This document shows, in pieces, positions 9,801-17,829 of a DNA stretch of 64,000 nt. Source of the stretch: Muribaculaceae bacterium. GTDB taxonomy: Bacteria; Bacteroidota; Bacteroidia; Bacteroidales; Muribaculaceae. Position 1 is the first letter of the stretch. Every line of letters begins with the position of its first letter. The stretch covers positions 1 to 64,000 of the forward strand of contig JAIDDJ010000027.1 in the NCBI GenBank assembly GCA_029055345.1, given 5' to 3'. The notes beneath the pieces are model-generated. The model did no database searches and was not told the DNA's origin. It worked only from the letters and a program-made list of their open reading frames with translations. The translations under genes and the position numbers were made by a program.

Positions 9801-12800
9801 CGAGAGACTGGCATTGGCATTAAGGGCCCATCCTCCATCTTCATTGAATTCGGTTACCTTCAATTCGTTAATCCAGACTATACCATCTTTCACTGAATTT
9901 GACTTGTTCCTCACTCCGATAAGCATTACCCTTACATCTGAAAGAGATGGATTACCCATCACACTCGCGGTGTTATGGTTGTCATCCGGGTCAAGCATGG
10001 AGTAAAGAATATTATAGCCGACTCCCTCCGTGTGATTACTTCGCTCCCTGTTTCGGGCCGTTTTTACATTGGTGAACAGTTCGAGCGGAACATTAAGATA
10101 ATTCGATATGGGCCATACCTTTGCTCTGTCCTGACTGTTCTTGTTGTTATAGCGTCCCGGAGGCGTCAGATCAAGTGGAATTTCATACTCATAGTAATTG
10201 TTCTTCACATCGGATCCCAGACGGATGAACAATGCGAAGTCTCCGTTACGCAGATTGGTATTGTTGTCAATCATAGCCTCTGCATGGGTCCACATCTGTA
10301 GACGCTTATATATACGGAGGTCCATCTGCGTATTTTTGTAGATACCCCGAGCATCGCCGGGTTGGATGCCTTTCAGAGTCAGTTCAAGAGATTGCTCGTT
10401 AAGCTGGGTAGCCTGTGCCGAGCCGGGGTCCTGATCGCGGGTGACACCGGGGGGAAGCACATAGTTTATAGGTTCCCTTCCGGAATTTTCCTCGATATTC
10501 ACCACACTCATATCGAGCTCTCCTTCTGCCGGCGAATCATTACGCGAGTTAAGATTGAACTTATAATCCCTCCATTCTCCGCGAACAAGTTCAAGCGTAG
10601 CGAAACGAAGATGGGTCACTTCCTTAAATCCGGTCATGAACATACGCGCGAATCTGACCGTAGAAAAATCTGTGATGCCTCCGACAACTTTTTCCGGTGA
10701 GCTCAGTGGCACTTTAAACAGATACCACGTTACGTGTTGCTTTCCTTCCGGCGTAGACACTTCCGAAACCTGCTTGTCGGTAACATAATTCTTTCCTACT
10801 TCCAGATCTTCCGGTCGAATGGAGACGCGATACTGGAAATAGCGCTCGTACTCATTAAGAGTGTTATCCTGATTGATATCCTCTACATCGGGCACCGCGC
10901 GAGCTGACTGATACTGCGGATTAGTGGATTGGTCAGGCGAAAGCGAATTGCCCTCCACGCCGTTATAATGCTTATATCTTTCAAGAATACCCGCTTTCAC
11001 CTCATCATAATAGTTCGAACGATAGAAATGATAATTGTCTCCTGCCGGGTCGTTCATTGGTGAGAACGGATTATCCTGCATTGCTGCTATTGTTGTAGCA
11101 GGCAATTTGGTGCGCAATTTATCCAGATAATCTTTATAGGATGAGAATGAAAATTCATCGTCATTCGGCAGTCCATCGAGACCGACGTCCTGAAGAAGAC
11201 GGGCATCAGCGGTATTATCGAAGGCGTAAGTCAAGGAGTTCTGTCTTGAGACGCGTCCCCAGTTGGTATCTGTGATGAATTCATAGTTACCATCCACCGG
11301 AAGTCCGTTCTCATAGCTTTTCATACCGTCTTTAAGGATATCCTCACTTATTTCACCAAAATTGAAGTAGAGATATCCACCCTCTTTGTTGGGATTGTCG
11401 TCATCAAGGAACGGGTCAAGAAGCCAGAACTGGATATACTCCACGTTGGAACTTTCAAAATTGGTGTTATCCATTTTACGCATTATGCCGCCCCATCTTT
11501 TCTCAGGATTCAGAAGTGAACCGTCGGAATCAATATCCTCGGCATCAAGATTGTAAGGGCCGCGCTCACGCGGATAGAATGACATATTAAGTGTCTGAAT
11601 CCAATTGGCCTCGCCATAAGCAAGATCCCTGTAAGGGAAAAGTTCATTTACATATACTTCCCTGATATACGGGCTTGACATCTGATGAGGATCATTCTTC
11701 AGATAGCCGGGAAGCATATTGGAATTTCTTTGAGTCCATGCCCTGTCGATATAATACCATGCAAGCAAGGCCCTGTTCTTTCCATAAGCTACGTCATTCG
11801 ACAACGATGCTTCAGGGAAGAGAGCACCCGGTCCGTTATCCTGCGGAGTGGAAGCAAGAAACCAGGAATAAGGTGATCTTAGATCAATTCCGGTCTGTGT
11901 AGCCTCAAAATCATCAATATAGCTTGACCCTTCATTTGAACCGCTTGCATGCTTTATCGGAAGCAGCTGGGCGAACTCTGCGTTTAGACTGAATAGTGAC
12001 GGCGCTGTTGCATTGATTGTCGGGACCTTATTCAGCAGGTTTGTGAGCCATTTGAAGTCTTTTTTGTAACTCAGATTAAGACCCCACATGGTGTTGTTGA
12101 TGATTTCCTCACCGATATTTACTTTTTCGGTAAGTGCCTTCTCAGAGAAATACAGGAATGTTCCTCCGAGAGTAAAGTCTTTATTGAACTGATATTGCGC
12201 ATCAAGGCCCACAAGTGTCTTGCGCTGCATTGAGAACATTGACTGGTTCTCAAGCGTGACACTTACGTTTGTGCCGGAGTCGATAATGCTTTGATTGGTA
12301 ATAGTGACTATACCCATCGTGTAGTCCACTGTATAGTCCGAATTCTCGGTAAGAACTACTCCCCCGGCCATGACCACTACTGAACCTCGCGGAACATTCA
12401 TTGCATTCAGGCGGATTGTTGCGCCCCCGGATGCCTGATATTCTCCCACTAAAGAATATTTGTTCTTATCGGCAAACTGTCGCGCCACGACCAGTGTCGA
12501 ATCATAAAGTTCGCGATAAACATATTCCTTAGCTATTGCCTCGTTCCCTATCTGACGGGCAAGATGCTCACCGAATGGCTCTGCCACCGGGAATATAATT
12601 TTTCCCGATGACGACTGCACCGTATATCCCTCGATGTAATCGAAGAAACCGTCGGAGTGTGATTCCTGATTAGAGTCGATACGGTCGAGATTCATCACCT
12701 GAAGCAACGGCTTGTTGGAAATATTGCCGACCGGAAGGTAGTTGATTTCCACTCCCGTGGTATCGCTCAGGAACTTTATGTTCATCTTAAAGTTCTTGCT

Positions 12801-14438
12801 TTGAAGCTGATAAGCTCCCAGAGCATATACGTTCTTCATCATCAGACGCCACATAGGAAGCTTGGGGGACACAGTTGTGGAACGCAACATTTTCAGATAT
12901 AAAGACTCCGATGTGTTGGTTACGTCAGACGAGAATTCTCCTACCTGATATACTCTCCCGTTATAAGTGTATTCGAAAGCAACGGCAAGAACTTCGTCTG
13001 TATTAAGGGCAGACTTCAGTGATATATATCCTAATGTGGAATTAAGAGTATACTCGCTTTCCTTCAGAAGCCTTGCCGACTCCACTTTCTCAAAATCTCG
13101 GCCACCTTCAATTCCGAAAGCCTTCAATGGCTCAAGGACTTGAGTCACCGTATTTATATTGCGGGCTCCCGGGAATTCGGTTTTGATCACCTGAAGAAGA
13201 TTATTGGATTGGTTGCTCGGATTATCATAAGCCATATTGGGAATCCAATAATCTGAAGCGAGATTGCTGTTCTCGCCAAGATCCATGAATCCGACAAAGT
13301 TCCTTGATTCGTTATAATTACCGTTCTTATTGGTGACCCAAACTTCTATTCGGGTAATCTTTACACCCGAAGCCACATGAGGCAGCCTGGCAGCGAAACT
13401 GTCATAATTTTTATAGAAATATTGCGATAGGAAGAAGTGCCTGTTGGCATCGTAATTATCTGCCTTAATATTAAATTTGGTGCTTTGCACACCACCCTGG
13501 GTGCTGACTGTCTTCGATTCAGAATTTTGTTGGGAAACAAGCCCGGTCAGAGTCAGTTTGCCGAACTGAAGTTTAGCTTTAGCACCGAATAGTGCGGTTC
13601 CTCCCCTAATAAGGCTCGACCCGGTTGTCATGCTCACATTACCGGCCTCAAGACTTTTTATTATCTCATCTTCCTTACCTTCATATGCAAGTTTAAGATT
13701 CTGAGAATCAAACGCGAACGTAGCATCCGTGTTGTAATTCATATTGAATTTCATCTTATCGCCTACAGATGCGTTTATAGAAGCCTGTATCTTTTGATCG
13801 AAATCAAAATAGGTCTTACGCCGGTTTCTCAACGACAAGGCCGGATTATCGGTCTTGTTGCTCTTGATGCCCATTGAAAGCTGAATAGAGCCTTGCGTGG
13901 TCAGACGCACCCCTCCGGGACCGAATATCTTTTCGAGAGGACCGAGTGAGAAATTCATATCAAATATATTGAATGGCTCCTTGTCCTTCTTCTCGAAACT
14001 CTCGCTGTTCCGCTCGTTAAAGTAGCCGAACATATCGCGCCGCATCATCATATTATTATATTCTTCGGCGGTCATCATATAAGGAGAGACTATCTCTTTG
14101 TCTCCTAATGTGGTCCGGATAACATACATTCCGGCCGCCGGATCATATACGGCTTCTGTCTTTATGTTTGAAGGATCACGCAAATCTGTGGCATACTCCT
14201 TCTGCCCGAGATAATCTTCAGCTGTTGTCGGCACAGTTGGCGAAACCGCTGCCGGGAGCAACAACGTATCAGCCGGAATATATGTAGGTGTCTCGGGAGG
14301 AGTTGGCGGAGGAGGCTTGAGCTCACTTTTGTAATATTGAGGCCATGCCAGAAGCGTCAGCATGATTATTGAAATAACCGATGCAAACGCCACTAATACT
14401 CTTTTCTGTGATTTTTGTTTATTATTGGCTCCCCGCAT
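6888..14438 (-). CDS. sprA: Type IX secretion outer-membrane translocon SprA/Sov
   Basis: This encodes 2516 residues, the normal size for SprA (Sov in Porphyromonas), the giant beta-barrel that exports type IX cargo through the outer membrane. Residues about 13-32 are a hydrophobic signal/anchor, followed by a Pro-rich stretch (KPPPPTPPETPTY). The rest is beta-rich with repeated aromatic and Asn/Thr patterns. Family-like segments include GSSYIDDFEATQ and AVPDVEDINQDNTLNEYERYFQYRV. Residues about 1916-1970 are a low-complexity Gly/Ser/Lys/Asp insert that is probably a loop. The C-terminus ends in barrel-like strands. It follows ruvA by 13 bp on the same strand, the usual Bacteroidetes arrangement, and ends in the shared hairpin. 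Its presence implies a type IX pathway; the other components (PorV, PorK-N, GldK-N) are not in this window. Confidence 0.93.
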   Translation of the reverse strand: MRGANNKQKSQKRVLVAFASVISIIMLTLLAWPQYYKSELKPPPPTPPETPTYIPADTLLLPAAVSPTVPTTAEDYLGQKEYATDLRDPSNIKTEAVYDPAAGMYVIRTTLGDKEIVSPYMMTAEEYNNMMMRRDMFGYFNERNSESFEKKDKEPFNIFDMNFSLGPLEKIFGPGGVRLTTQGSIQLSMGIKSNKTDNPALSLRNRRKTYFDFDQKIQASINASVGDKMKFNMNYNTDATFAFDSQNLKLAYEGKEDEIIKSLEAGNVSMTTGSSLIRGGTALFGAKAKLQFGKLTLTGLVSQQNSESKTVSTQGGVQSTKFNIKADNYDANRHFFLSQYFYKNYDSFAARLPHVASGVKITRIEVWVTNKNGNYNESRNFVGFMDLGENSNLASDYWIPNMAYDNPSNQSNNLLQVIKTEFPGARNINTVTQVLEPLKAFGIEGGRDFEKVESARLLKESEYTLNSTLGYISLKSALNTDEVLAVAFEYTYNGRVYQVGEFSSDVTNTSESLYLKMLRSTTVSPKLPMWRLMMKNVYALGAYQLQSKNFKMNIKFLSDTTGVEINYLPVGNISNKPLLQVMNLDRIDSNQESHSDGFFDYIEGYTVQSSSGKIIFPVAEPFGEHLARQIGNEAIAKEYVYRELYDSTLVVARQFADKNKYSLVGEYQASGGATIRLNAMNVPRGSVVVMAGGVVLTENSDYTVDYTMGIVTITNQSIIDSGTNVSVTLENQSMFSMQRKTLVGLDAQYQFNKDFTLGGTFLYFSEKALTEKVNIGEEIINNTMWGLNLSYKKDFKWLTNLLNKVPTINATAPSLFSLNAEFAQLLPIKHASGSNEGSSYIDDFEATQTGIDLRSPYSWFLASTPQDNGPGALFPEASLSNDVAYGKNRALLAWYYIDRAWTQRNSNMLPGYLKNDPHQMSSPYIREVYVNELFPYRDLAYGEANWIQTLNMSFYPRERGPYNLDAEDIDSDGSLLNPEKRWGGIMRKMDNTNFESSNVEYIQFWLLDPFLDDDNPNKEGGYLYFNFGEISEDILKDGMKSYENGLPVDGNYEFITDTNWGRVSRQNSLTYAFDNTADARLLQDVGLDGLPNDDEFSFSSYKDYLDKLRTKLPATTIAAMQDNPFSPMNDPAGDNYHFYRSNYYDEVKAGILERYKHYNGVEGNSLSPDQSTNPQYQSARAVPDVEDINQDNTLNEYERYFQYRVSIRPEDLEVGKNYVTDKQVSEVSTPEGKQHVTWYLFKVPLSSPEKVVGGITDFSTVRFARMFMTGFKEVTHLRFATLELVRGEWRDYKFNLNSRNDSPAEGELDMSVVNIEENSGREPINYVLPPGVTRDQDPGSAQATQLNEQSLELTLKGIQPGDARGIYKNTQMDLRIYKRLQMWTHAEAMIDNNTNLRNGDFALFIRLGSDVKNNYYEYEIPLDLTPPGRYNNKNSQDRAKVWPISNYLNVPLELFTNVKTARNRERSNHTEGVGYNILYSMLDPDDNHNTASVMGNPSLSDVRVMLIGVRNKSNSVKDGIVWINELKVTEFNEDGGWALNANASLSLSDIAMVNFSYHRETDGFGAVDQGLSTRRLDTYDQYNLVVQGDVGKIIPEQAKLSAPVYYARSQETTTPKYNPLDQDILLKDALDAAATKAEKDSIKSYAITRKTTESFSLSNMKFNVSSKNPMPWDPANFTISFSFNKQRNLDPVTEYENTNDYRGSFQYSYTPYFKPFKPFSGLKSKSKTAKFFKEWELNWLFSNLTFYTSMHRYYYEQQTRSEIDVDFQLPVQVSKNFTWDRQLSLTWNLTKSLSFSFASNTTARIEETIGAVNKRLFPDEYQNWKDTVLSSLRHLGTPWNYNQTFTGTYRAPFNKIPFLDYLSGSVSYNSVYHWDKGATVDDIYLGNTIQNQSSWNADARLNFETLYNKSKYLQEINRRFSKSGSGSGSRSNSKNNNSGNSKKKGDKDDKSGNTKKPDKKTTKKFERAVTLSPDSATIVKHNLNNKKIRFTAKENGKIVKVNYKVMDANTIQITDTGRNNLVLTITEIKKEDKNTFGSEFAQYALRFLMMPRSASFKWRSSHSLNLPLYSPNVGNVFGQSLDYGPMAPGLDFAFGFYDKDYVDKALDRDWLITSSDQISPALWSKSQEFNFELTLEPIRGLKIVLTSNLTDARTEQMQFMYAGNPTSYSGNYVRTAWALPTALRNFNADNGYQSEAFDNFLAYIPQVASRIQEQYAGTSYPQTGFMEGSVLAGAPYNPEVSQVSATSADVLIPAFLAAYTGGDPAKITLNHFPGLSSMRPNWRITYDGFLNFWNLKKWFKSFTLSHAYQCTYSVGSYSSFMNWEAAPGGTGDMGFILNEQTQQPIPSSPYNISSVSITEKFAPLIGLKVTLFNDITVNTEYRDSRTLNLNSSAGQIVETLSKQFTFGAGYKIANFNKILKIGGGKQGSVSNDLTLNLDLSWANNQSLIRRIETAYTQATQGSSTFSVNFMASYILSKRITLSAFIDHQTNTPLVSNSAYPTSNSNYGVSVNVSLAR

Positions 14439-14451
14439 GTAACGATTTTAT

Positions 14452-15033
14452 TCAGAGCATTGTTAATGCCGACTTGATTGCCTGTTCTGTCTTCAAAGCC
14501 GGATTATTGGAAAAAAGCTTATTAAGCACTTTTTTACATTGCGGCTGGGCAAACCCAAGCATGACGAGTGCCGCCAGGGCATCATCATACGACTCGCTTG
14601 ACTGTTGACCCATTGGAGCGGATTCAATACCCTCTGCTGAAACCTTATCCTTTAAGTCAAGAATGATTCGTTGTGCAGTTTTGCCTCCGATGCCCTTGAC
14701 CGACTTTAATAATTTGTCTTCTCCGGAAAGGATGGCTGACTGAAGCTGTGCCGGTGTAAGGGCCGACAAAATCAGTCTGGCGGTGTTCGATCCCACACCA
14801 CTTACGCTGATAAGAAGGCGAAAAAGCTCCCTACTTTTTTTATCCAGAAATCCAAAAAGAACATGAGCGTCCTCGCGGATACTTTCATGAATATATAGTT
14901 TGGTTTTCTCAGAAAGATGTATGTTGGGGTAATCTATTAACGTGATGTTAATCTCAAATCCGACACCACAACATTCCAACACCACATATGTAGGTGTAAT
15001 TTCAGTGGTTAATCCTTGGATATAATCGAACAT
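14452..15033 (-). CDS. ruvA: Holliday junction branch-migration protein RuvA
   Basis: This encodes 193 residues, a normal RuvA length. It binds four-way DNA junctions as a tetramer and recruits the RuvB motor. The N-terminal OB fold (MFDYIQGLTTEITPTYVVLE) is followed by two helix-hairpin-helix motifs (SVSGVGSNTARLIL and SVKGIGGKTAQRIIL) and a C-terminal three-helix RuvB-contact domain (DDALAALVMLGFAQPQCKKV). It is the upstream partner of sprA, 13 bp away; they are probably co-transcribed. No clear consensus promoter was found upstream; the divergent recR has its own. Confidence 0.95.
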   Translation of the reverse strand: MFDYIQGLTTEITPTYVVLECCGVGFEINITLIDYPNIHLSEKTKLYIHESIREDAHVLFGFLDKKSRELFRLLISVSGVGSNTARLILSALTPAQLQSAILSGEDKLLKSVKGIGGKTAQRIILDLKDKVSAEGIESAPMGQQSSESYDDALAALVMLGFAQPQCKKVLNKLFSNNPALKTEQAIKSALTML

Positions 15034-15172
15034 TTCTGTCAGGTTTTATTGTCGAGCGAAAGACGCAGCTTTCTTTTACACTCTGTAATATCTAACGCGA
15101 ATATTCTGCTTAAATTATGCTCGTCTGAACGAGTCTACCCTCAATTAACTAAATAAGGCTACCTCCACTAAG

Positions 15173-15248
15173 GCTCCAGCCACTAAAATTTCTCGATATC
15201 CGAGGCGCAGTTGCGACCATGGCATCAAGAAATTTTAGTGGATGGAGC
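15173..15248. repeat. Palindromic element, MITE- or REP-like
   Basis: Arms of 21 bp at 15173-15193 and 15228-15248 pair with a single mismatch around a 34-nt centre. The inner end of the left arm reads CCACTAAAATTTCT. It lies between divergent genes, so it is not a transcription terminator for either. The TAAAATTTC core is also found in the arms of the larger palindrome at 31646-31739. Confidence 0.65.
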
Positions 15249-15336
15249 ATTAGACCGATTCTCAATAAAATACCCCCTATCTCAATGACCGTTAGAACGC
15301 ATTATTACTTGTTATTACTTGTTATTGAAAGCGTAG

Positions 15337-15368
15337 GTTGGAAATAAGAGTAAAATGATGTAAATTTG
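15337..15368 (+). promoter_or_regulatory. recR promoter
   Basis: GTTG at 15337-15340 (one mismatch to TTTG), 20 bp spacer, TAAATTTG at 15361-15368 (full match to TAnnTTTG). The predicted start near 15375 gives a leader of about 70 nt. Two direct copies of TTATTACTTG lie just upstream. Confidence 0.6.
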
Positions 15369-15446
15369 CATAAACTTTAAATTAACTATTAATTCTAAAT
15401 ATACCGATAAACGAATCACGGCTATTTTAACTGGGATTAAGAATCT

Positions 15447-16058
15447 ATGGAACAATCATATAACTCTATTTTACTTGATTCGGCAGTGGCGGAATTATCC
15501 AAACTTCCGGGAATTGGGCATAAAACAGCCCTTCGACTTGCACTTTATCTTCTGCGTAAAGAGCCCGAAGCTGCAGAGGCCCTCGGAAATGCCATTATTG
15601 AAATGCGCAAAGGAATTGAATATTGTCCGGTGTGTCATAATATAAGCGAGGGTGGAATATGCGGAATATGTAGCGATGTTCACCGTAATCATGGTATGGT
15701 CTGCGTGGTGGAAAATGTGAAAGATGTTATTACCGTGGAACGAACCCATGAGCATAATGGGATATACCATGTTTTAGGTGGACTCATTTCTCCCCTTGAT
15801 GGTATTTCTCCTTCTGATCTTGAAATTGACAGTCTGGTCCATCGTGTATCAGAGGGTGGTATTAGCGAGGTAATTCTTGCATTAAGCCCCACCATGGAGG
15901 GAGACACTACAAATTATTATATATATCGCAAATTGTCGGACTTCAATGTGAAAGTGTCTGTTCTCGCAAGAGGAATCAGTATTGGTAATGAACTCGAATA
16001 CACTGACGAACTTACTCTTGGACGCTCAATTTTGAATAGAACTCCTTTCGGCAAGTAA
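15447..16058 (+). CDS. recR: Recombination mediator RecR
   Basis: This encodes 203 residues, a normal RecR length. RecR acts with RecO (and RecF) to load RecA on gapped DNA. In order one sees the N-terminal helix-hairpin-helix ([17 protein letters not shown]), the four-cysteine zinc finger ([16 protein letters not shown]), the TOPRIM domain ([32 protein letters not shown]) and the C-terminal Walker-B-like region ([13 protein letters not shown]). It starts a two-gene unit with the acetyltransferase 18 bp downstream. Confidence 0.96.
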   Translation: MEQSYNSILLDSAVAELSKLPGIGHKTALRLALYLLRKEPEAAEALGNAIIEMRKGIEYCPVCHNISEGGICGICSDVHRNHGMVCVVENVKDVITVERTHEHNGIYHVLGGLISPLDGISPSDLEIDSLVHRVSEGGISEVILALSPTMEGDTTNYYIYRKLSDFNVKVSVLARGISIGNELEYTDELTLGRSILNRTPFGK

Positions 16059-16076
16059 TCATTTCAATGATTTATT

Positions 16077-16613
16077 ATGGAATTTCTTAAGGATGAAGAC
16101 ATCAGACTCCGAGCCGTCGAACCCAAGGACGCCGGTGAGATGTGGGAGATAGAATCCGACAGTCGGCAATGGTATGAAAACGGCATGATGGCTCCTATTT
16201 CATATTATCATTTGCAGGAATATGCATCAAAATATGATAGCGATCCATACCGTTCCGGTCAAATCAGACTGATTGCCGAAAGATGGGATCATCAGAAAGA
16301 TGATTATGTGACTTTCGGAATCTTTGATTTATATGAGATTTCAGCTCAGCGACGGACCGCTTTCGTGGGAATTTACATTAAAGAAAATTGGCGGAATACC
16401 GGAGTTGCAGGTCGGGTTTTAAATCTTGGTGAAGATTATGCGCGCAGACTTCTTAATCTTAGGATTTTGGGAGCAAAAATCAATGCCACCAACCTTGCAA
16501 GTAAAAATCTCTTTGAAAATAATGGCTTTATTCTTTCGGGAACACTTCGCGACTGGCTGATAACCGGGAATACAACAAATGATTTGCTAATTTATGCTAA
16601 ACATTTGATATAG
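16077..16613 (+). CDS. GNAT-family N-acetyltransferase
   Basis: This encodes 178 residues of the GCN5-related acetyltransferase fold, which transfers acetyl from acetyl-CoA to an amine. The N-terminus (IRLRAVEPKDAGEMWEIESD), the central beta-4/beta-5 region (RRTAFVGIYIKENWRNTGVAGRVL, whose R/Q-x-x-G-x-G/A-like loop is the CoA site) and the late helix (INATNLASKNLFENNGF) resemble RimJ- and SpeG-like members. The substrate cannot be told. It follows recR by 18 bp. Its TAG stop is the first three bases of a mobile-element-like half repeat (16611-16635), so the natural C-terminus may have been changed by an insertion. Confidence 0.85.
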   Translation: MEFLKDEDIRLRAVEPKDAGEMWEIESDSRQWYENGMMAPISYYHLQEYASKYDSDPYRSGQIRLIAERWDHQKDDYVTFGIFDLYEISAQRRTAFVGIYIKENWRNTGVAGRVLNLGEDYARRLLNLRILGAKINATNLASKNLFENNGFILSGTLRDWLITGNTTNDLLIYAKHLI

Positions 16614-16635
16614 AGCGTGTTCTATAAGATTTTTA
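16611..16635 (+). repeat. Half-copy of the 31.6-kb palindrome arm
   Basis: TAGAGCGTGTTCTATAAGAT and the following Ts match the arm of the palindrome at 31647 at 17 of the first 22 positions; most differences are transitions. Only one arm is present here. It overlaps the stop codon of the acetyltransferase. A weaker similar block starts near 16668 (TAGGGTGTATTCGTTTAAAT). Confidence 0.4.
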
Positions 16636-16730
16636 AAGTCGGAGCGGCCGATTTATATTGGATTACTATAGGGTGTATTCGTTTAAATTTGAACAACTGC
16701 CATCCTGAATTTTTGGTGAAAGCTCATAGC

Positions 16731-16762
16731 TCCTTCCCCAAAAGTGGAAAGGGGTCTAAGGA
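16731..16762. terminator. Likely terminator between the acetyltransferase and the XRE gene
   Basis: TCCTTCCCC and GGGG-tct-AAGGA pair around an 11-nt loop with a 3-nt bulge. It overlaps the last codons of the minus-strand XRE gene. In the minus direction no run of T follows, so efficiency is uncertain. Confidence 0.4.
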
Positions 16763-17037
16763 ACAGTTATAATTGGCTTGCCGAAGAATGCCGACAGCAT
16801 TGATAAAGTTGCGATGGTAAAATTATGCTCTCCGCTAAGCCATTTAGTTACTTCGCTCGGACGTCTTCCTAATTTCTCGGCAAACTGTTTCTTCGAGTAG
16901 CCGGCTTCTCTCATAAGTGACTCTATTTTATTAGCAATAAGCACCGACATTCTGGATCTTATCTGAATTTCTTCCGGAATATCATAAATTAAATTTTGAA
17001 GCGTATCTTTATTCGTACTTTTCATTTTATTTGACAA
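16756..17037 (-). CDS. XRE-family helix-turn-helix regulator
   Basis: This encodes 93 residues. The C-terminal half is a Cro/CI-type helix-turn-helix (SKKQFAEKLGRRPSEVTKWLSGEHNFTIATLSMLSAFF), and the N-terminal half a polar helical segment. Such proteins bind DNA as dimers; many are antitoxins of HigBA type, but no toxin gene lies next to it. It sits 36 bp behind the nitroreductase at the tail of the hut block on the same strand, so it could be co-transcribed and act as a local regulator; that is inference. An alternative start is the Met at residue 5. Confidence 0.8.
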   Translation of the reverse strand: MSNKMKSTNKDTLQNLIYDIPEEIQIRSRMSVLIANKIESLMREAGYSKKQFAEKLGRRPSEVTKWLSGEHNFTIATLSMLSAFFGKPIITVP

Positions 17038-17073
17038 TTGAATTAGTTTATTGAATTAGTGTATCAAATCAGT

Positions 17074-17829
17074 TTATTGATTAGGAAAGAAAGGTGCGTC
17101 ATTCCCCCATTCCCATACTCCGGGCACTGCCAACGCGACATTGCATTTGGCAATCCCGAGATCTACGGCATTCTTTTTGTAATCGTCCACTTCTGCATAC
17201 AGATTTACACCATCTTCTGTATCCTTTACGGTCAAACTTACCGGCTGTTTGTTGAGTGCCGATGGAGCGCATTTCACAGCTCTCAGGGCAACCCAGAGGT
17301 CTATACCCGATTCTGCCGCAAGTTTCTTCGATTCATCCTGATTTTTCAGAAAGCTTTCCGGTTCCCTATGTTTTCTGTGCGCAAATGATGAAGTAACCTT
17401 TCCCAGAAATGAAGTGTGCTCGACATCGGGGTAACCGAAGGCTACCACAAATGGAATCTTCTCATATACCTCCACTATCGCAGATACGTCCCCGCGTGAA
17501 AAAGTTCCACCGACAAAACATGTCCCCAATCCCATTTTAACGAGCTCAATCACAAAATTCTCTGCCCAAAATCCTGCTCGCTCCTCAGCATGACTAAATG
17601 TCGGATCTATCACCGCAATGAGGTAGTTGGAGACATTCCTGAACATACCGTAGCTTCTTTTGAAGCCTTCGAAAGGTGCCCCGTCATTGAATGCAAGCTG
17701 AAAGTTAAGGCCTGCTTCGTGTGAATTTATATAAGTAACTTCGCTTCTTATTTTATTTATAATGTCGGTGGGAAGTTCCTGTTTCAAGAAACTTCTCACC
17801 GAATGGCGTTTTTCGAGAATATCAATCAT
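17074..17829 (-). CDS. Nitroreductase-family protein (TM1586-like)
   Basis: This encodes 251 residues from the Met at 17829; a longer frame to 17856 exists, but MIDILEKRHSVRSF is the canonical family start and gives a normal 8-bp overlap with hutH. The family holds FMN-dependent, NAD(P)H-using reductases. The N-terminal RHSVRSF matches the FMN-phosphate site; the segment MGLGTCFVGGTFSRGDV is the usual dimer/FMN region. The C-terminal half (LWVALRAVKCAPSALNKQPV) looks like a second half-domain, as in the putative TM nitroreductase family where one chain carries both halves. The substrate is unknown. Overlap with hutH places it in the histidine-use operon. Confidence 0.82.
   Translation of the reverse strand: MIDILEKRHSVRSFLKQELPTDIINKIRSEVTYINSHEAGLNFQLAFNDGAPFEGFKRSYGMFRNVSNYLIAVIDPTFSHAEERAGFWAENFVIELVKMGLGTCFVGGTFSRGDVSAIVEVYEKIPFVVAFGYPDVEHTSFLGKVTSSFAHRKHREPESFLKNQDESKKLAAESGIDLWVALRAVKCAPSALNKQPVSLTVKDTEDGVNLYAEVDDYKKNAVDLGIAKCNVALAVPGVWEWGNDAPFFPNQ

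Larger units (their letters stand above)
15034..15446. other. Divergent intergenic region ruvA / recR
   Basis: This region holds a palindromic element (15173-15248), a tandem repeat of TTATTACTTG (15302-15321) and the recR promoter (15337-15368). No gene or small ORF is supported. Confidence 0.6.

Noticed and set aside
16756..17037. XRE gene as antitoxin of a toxin-antitoxin pair
   Set aside because: No small toxin ORF lies on either side; neighbours are a nitroreductase and the convergent acetyltransferase.
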